8,047 nucleotides of DNA. It comes from Lachnospiraceae bacterium. GTDB lineage: Bacteria > Bacillota > Clostridia > Lachnospirales > Lachnospiraceae. A program made the translations under genes and the position numbers. The notes below the pieces were generated by a model that saw only the letters and a program-made list of their open reading frames with translations, had not been told where the DNA came from and ran no database searches. The stretch lies in the NCBI GenBank assembly GCA_017412265.1, contig JAFPYK010000009.1:1-8047 (forward strand), given 5' to 3'. Shown piece by piece: positions 5,622-8,047 of this stretch (positions are counted from its first letter, which is position 1; every line of letters begins with the position of its first letter).

Positions 5622-6869
5622 TCACTCCTCCTCTACTTCCAGCACAACCGAATCCGCGGCGTGAAGCTCCGCCTCGAACGAGACCATCTCCGGAGGAACC
5701 ACCCGGTTGAAGGCCCGCTTCTTCACCTCGGCCCCGTCCGCCAGGCAGTTCAGCCTGGCTCCCTTCTGGGAGTGCTTCACGCGCAGGAAGAACTGCACCT
5801 TCTTCGCGTCGCTTCCCTTCCGGATTCTCTGCGGCACCGCGAAATTCACGTTGCCCTTCACCTCGACCGGCACATGCCCGGTATCCGCGTATCCCTCGCG
5901 CACATACTTCGCCGCGCCGCGGGCCGCGATCTCTCCGGAGAGAGACACATAGTCCACCAGGTCGAAGACCACCGAGACGTTGCCGCAGGCGAAGATGCCC
6001 GGGACCTCCGTCATGAATTCCTCGTCAAGCACCGGCCCGCGTGTCTTCGGATCCAGCTCCACGCCCGCCTTGACCGACAGCTCATTTTCCGGGATCAGGC
6101 CGACCGCCAGGACCAGCAGGTCGCAGGGGATCGTCCGCTCCGTCTCCGGGATCGGCTTGCGCTCCGCGTCGAGCTCCGCCACCGTGACGGCCGTCAGGGC
6201 CTCCTTGCCGTGCACGCGCACCACCGTGTGGTTCAGGTGCAGCGGGATGTTGTAGTCCTCCAGGCACTGCACGATATTTCTCGTCAGGCCGCCGGGCTCC
6301 TTCATCACCTCATAGACACCCTCGACCTCGATGCCCTCCAGCGTCATCCGGCGGGCCATGATCAGGCCGATGTCGCCCGAGCCCAGGATCACCGCCTTCT
6401 TGCCGGGCAGGTATCCCTCGATATTGATGTAGCGCTGCACACTGCCCGCGGTCATCACGCCGCTCGGCCGGTAGCCGAAGAGCAGGATCTGCGCCCCGGT
6501 TCTCTCCCGGCAGCCCATCGCCAGGATGATCGCCCCGCATTTCACATGCAGGATGCCGTCCTGGCTGTTGCAGGCGTACAGCTCCTTCTGACCGTTGATC
6601 TCCAGAACCATCGTGTTTAAGCACACCTGGATGTCTGTCTTCGCCACCTCGTCGATAAATCGCTGTGCATACTCCGCGCCCGCCAGCCGTTCCCCGAACC
6701 GGTGGAGACCGAAGCCGTCATGGATGCACTGGGGCAGGATGCCTCCCAGCTGAAAATCACGCTCGATGACCAGCACCTTTTCCATGCCCTGGCGCTTCGC
6801 TTCCAGCGCCGCAGCCAGTCCGGCCGGACCGCCGCCGATCACAGCGATATCCACGCATAATTCTCTCAT
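5622..6869 (-). CDS. NAD(P)/FAD-dependent oxidoreductase, partner of the GlpA-like dehydrogenase
   Basis: A 415-residue soluble flavoprotein of the pyridine-nucleotide-disulfide oxidoreductase fold. The N-terminal FAD Rossmann motif is GGGPAGLAAA (residues 12-21). A conserved QCIHDGFG stretch lies at 47-54 and GCRERTG at 119-125. The second nucleotide (NAD) Rossmann motif is GSGDIG at 163-168, and the C-terminal FAD motif GIFACGN is at 291-297. No CxxxxC redox disulfide typical of thioredoxin or lipoamide reductases is visible, so electrons probably move between FAD and NAD(P) rather than through a dithiol. The start ATG at 6869 overlaps the upstream stop, and a purine-rich G-run at about 6879-6886 serves as ribosome binding site. 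Proteins like this sit between a GlpA-like subunit and DUF1667 in many anaerobes. The inferred role is to move electrons from the GlpA-like subunit to a nicotinamide cofactor. Length and motifs look intact. Confidence 0.92.
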   Translation of the reverse strand: MRELCVDIAVIGGGPAGLAAALEAKRQGMEKVLVIERDFQLGGILPQCIHDGFGLHRFGERLAGAEYAQRFIDEVAKTDIQVCLNTMVLEINGQKELYACNSQDGILHVKCGAIILAMGCRERTGAQILLFGYRPSGVMTAGSVQRYINIEGYLPGKKAVILGSGDIGLIMARRMTLEGIEVEGVYEVMKEPGGLTRNIVQCLEDYNIPLHLNHTVVRVHGKEALTAVTVAELDAERKPIPETERTIPCDLLVLAVGLIPENELSVKAGVELDPKTRGPVLDEEFMTEVPGIFACGNVSVVFDLVDYVSLSGEIAARGAAKYVREGYADTGHVPVEVKGNVNFAVPQRIRKGSDAKKVQFFLRVKHSQKGARLNCLADGAEVKKRAFNRVVPPEMVSFEAELHAADSVVLEVEEE

Positions 6870-8047
6870 TCTTCCGTCCCCCCTCTGTTCTCTGTCTTCA
6901 GGACGTTGGAACCGCGGCCCTTCAGATGGATGTCAACCCAGTCCTTGCCCAGCTCTCTGGCCAGGATCTCCAGCACCCTCGGCTGGCAGAAGCCGCCCTG
7001 GCACCGGCCCATGCCGGCCCTGGTCCTGCGCTTGATCGCCTCGATCGTCGTCGGCACCACCGGCGAATGGATCGCGTCCAGGATCTCCCCTTCCGTGATC
7101 GTCTCACACCGGCAGATGATGCGCCCGTACTCCGGCCGTTCCTTGATCAGCGCGTCCTGCTCCTCGCGGGACAGGTCTGCGAAATGCACCTTCGGCGGCA
7201 GATACGGATCCCAGTCCTCGCGCCTCTCAAGCGGCGTTCCCTGGGCCTCCAGATCCTCCTTCAGGATGTTCTCGACCATCTCCGCCACGGCAGGCGCCGA
7301 GCCGATACCCGGCGACTGGATCGCGCCCGCGATAATCATTCCGTGCGTCACCAGCGACATCTCCACGATGAAGTCCTCCTTGAAGTCCGCCGGTCTCGCG
7401 CCCGCGAACATCCGGATGATATCCTTCTCGGTCACCTCCGGGTTCTCGTTGCGCCACATGACGTAGTCCAGGTCCTCCCTCGTGGTCTCGATGTTCTCCT
7501 TGTCCGGGATCTCGAAGGCCGAAGGTCCGATCAGGATGTTCTTCGACGGTGTGAAGTCCATGCCGCCGCCCTTCGACTCCACGTTCTTTCTGGCATAAAA
7601 TGCCGGCGTATAATGTCCGCACAGCGCCGAATACATCGGCTCCTTGTTCTTGTCGATGATGACCAGCGTTCCCCGCCGGTTATGGCAGGTGAAGAACCGG
7701 TCGCCGCCCATCGCCGCGATCTCGTCACTGTAGATGCCGGCCGCGTCGATGACATAGCGGGCCTTGATGATGCCCTTCTCCGTCACGACACCGCAGACCT
7801 GGCCGTCCTCCACCAGCACATCGCCCACCGTGCAGTCGAAGTACACCTTCGCGCCGTTGTTCGCGGCATTTTCGATGAGCTTGACGCACACCTCGTACGG
7901 ATGCACCTTGCCTTGCGAAGGCATCCAGACACCGGCCACCGCCTTCTGCCCGTGCTTTTTGAGCTCAGGCACCAGCTTGTAGGCGGTCTCGCCGTCCACC
8001 AGCGTCGGGGTCAGGTCGTGGTTGGCCAGAGCGATTCTCCAGCCCCG
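6866..8047 (-). CDS. GlpA-like FAD-dependent dehydrogenase with C-terminal BFD-like [2Fe-2S] domain (5' partial)
   Basis: The frame is open to the right edge, so the start and the N-terminal GxGxxG FAD-binding segment lie outside. 393 residues are visible, and relatives of about 480-500 residues suggest roughly 90-110 are missing. The first part is a DAO/GlpA-type FAD domain, with the motif SPGIGSAPAVAE near visible residue 245 that closes the FAD site in this family. The C-terminus carries a BFD-like [2Fe-2S] module: C312-x-C314 (ICRCET) followed by C349-x4-C354 (GRCQGGFC). Proteins of this architecture are usually annotated as anaerobic glycerol-3-phosphate dehydrogenase-like and pass electrons from substrate through FAD and the cluster to a partner oxidoreductase. 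The substrate cannot be read from this fragment. The TGA stop overlaps the next gene's ATG as ATGA, which implies translational coupling. No signal peptide can be judged because the N-terminus is missing. The family call is solid; the substrate is not known. Confidence 0.9.
   Translation of the reverse strand, partial: RGWRIALANHDLTPTLVDGETAYKLVPELKKHGQKAVAGVWMPSQGKVHPYEVCVKLIENAANNGAKVYFDCTVGDVLVEDGQVCGVVTEKGIIKARYVIDAAGIYSDEIAAMGGDRFFTCHNRRGTLVIIDKNKEPMYSALCGHYTPAFYARKNVESKGGGMDFTPSKNILIGPSAFEIPDKENIETTREDLDYVMWRNENPEVTEKDIIRMFAGARPADFKEDFIVEMSLVTHGMIIAGAIQSPGIGSAPAVAEMVENILKEDLEAQGTPLERREDWDPYLPPKVHFADLSREEQDALIKERPEYGRIICRCETITEGEILDAIHSPVVPTTIEAIKRRTRAGMGRCQGGFCQPRVLEILARELGKDWVDIHLKGRGSNVLKTENRGGTEE

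Noticed and set aside
4473..6620. Open frame of 715 codons on the plus strand
   Set aside because: It is antisense to three well-supported genes and spans the promoter region between them. The composition is low-complexity Arg/His/Leu with no recognisable domain.
7997..7999. GTG at 7999 as start of the GlpA-like gene
   Set aside because: The frame stays open to 8047 and the protein lacks its N-terminal FAD motif, so the true start is outside the window.
1..8047. Mobile elements, CRISPR arrays, tRNA or rRNA genes
   Set aside because: No repeat arrays, transposase motifs or RNA-gene signatures were seen. Coding sequence fills nearly the whole window, and the only sizeable gap is 5100-5255.

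Overview
All the genes in this window lie on the minus strand, so transcription runs from high to low coordinates. The DNA is GC-rich, roughly 60% by eye. Most genes have strong AGGAGG-like ribosome binding sites, several are joined by 4-base ATGA stop/start overlaps, and the one intergenic gap holds a clear sigma-A-type promoter. With the gene content (oxygen-sensitive iron-sulfur flavoproteins, two electron-transfer-flavoprotein pairs, no respiratory chain), this suggests an anaerobic high-GC member of the Bacillota, probably Clostridia of the Lachnospiraceae kind. The taxonomic call is inference.

Region 1 (8047 down to 5256) is the end of a flavoprotein operon. It holds a GlpA-type FAD dehydrogenase with a C-terminal BFD-like [2Fe-2S] domain (5' end outside the window), a pyridine-nucleotide-disulfide-type FAD/NAD oxidoreductase, and a small four-cysteine DUF1667 protein. 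This triad recurs in anaerobic Firmicutes and Thermotogae and is usually annotated as a glycerol-3-phosphate dehydrogenase-like complex. A perfect 11-bp hairpin just after the last stop codon probably ends, or partly ends, this transcript.

Region 2 (5255 to 5100) is the only intergenic stretch of note. It contains the hairpin, a near-consensus promoter (TGGACA, 17 bases, TACAAT), two abutting palindromes over the -10 and start region that look like an operator, and a GC-rich leader hairpin.

Region 3 (5099 to 1) is one operon of five genes, the last running off the left edge. In order they are a divergent ETF beta-like protein, a divergent ETF alpha-like protein, a GlcD/lactate-dehydrogenase-type FAD-linked oxidase, a canonical bifurcation-type EtfB, and an EtfA with an N-terminal two-cluster ferredoxin domain. 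The last three resemble the electron-confurcating lactate dehydrogenase (LctBCD) of Acetobacterium woodii. By that analogy a 2-hydroxyacid would be oxidised by the FAD oxidase, and the ETF would combine its electrons with reduced ferredoxin to make NADH.

Two things make the locus unusual. The FAD oxidase has Asn where the family's catalytic His is expected, and its metal-loop GDGN is replaced. The operon also carries a second ETF-like pair that lacks the canonical nucleotide/flavin motifs. Together these suggest a specialised redox complex with a non-standard substrate, or an assembly with two ETFs. That reading is inference.
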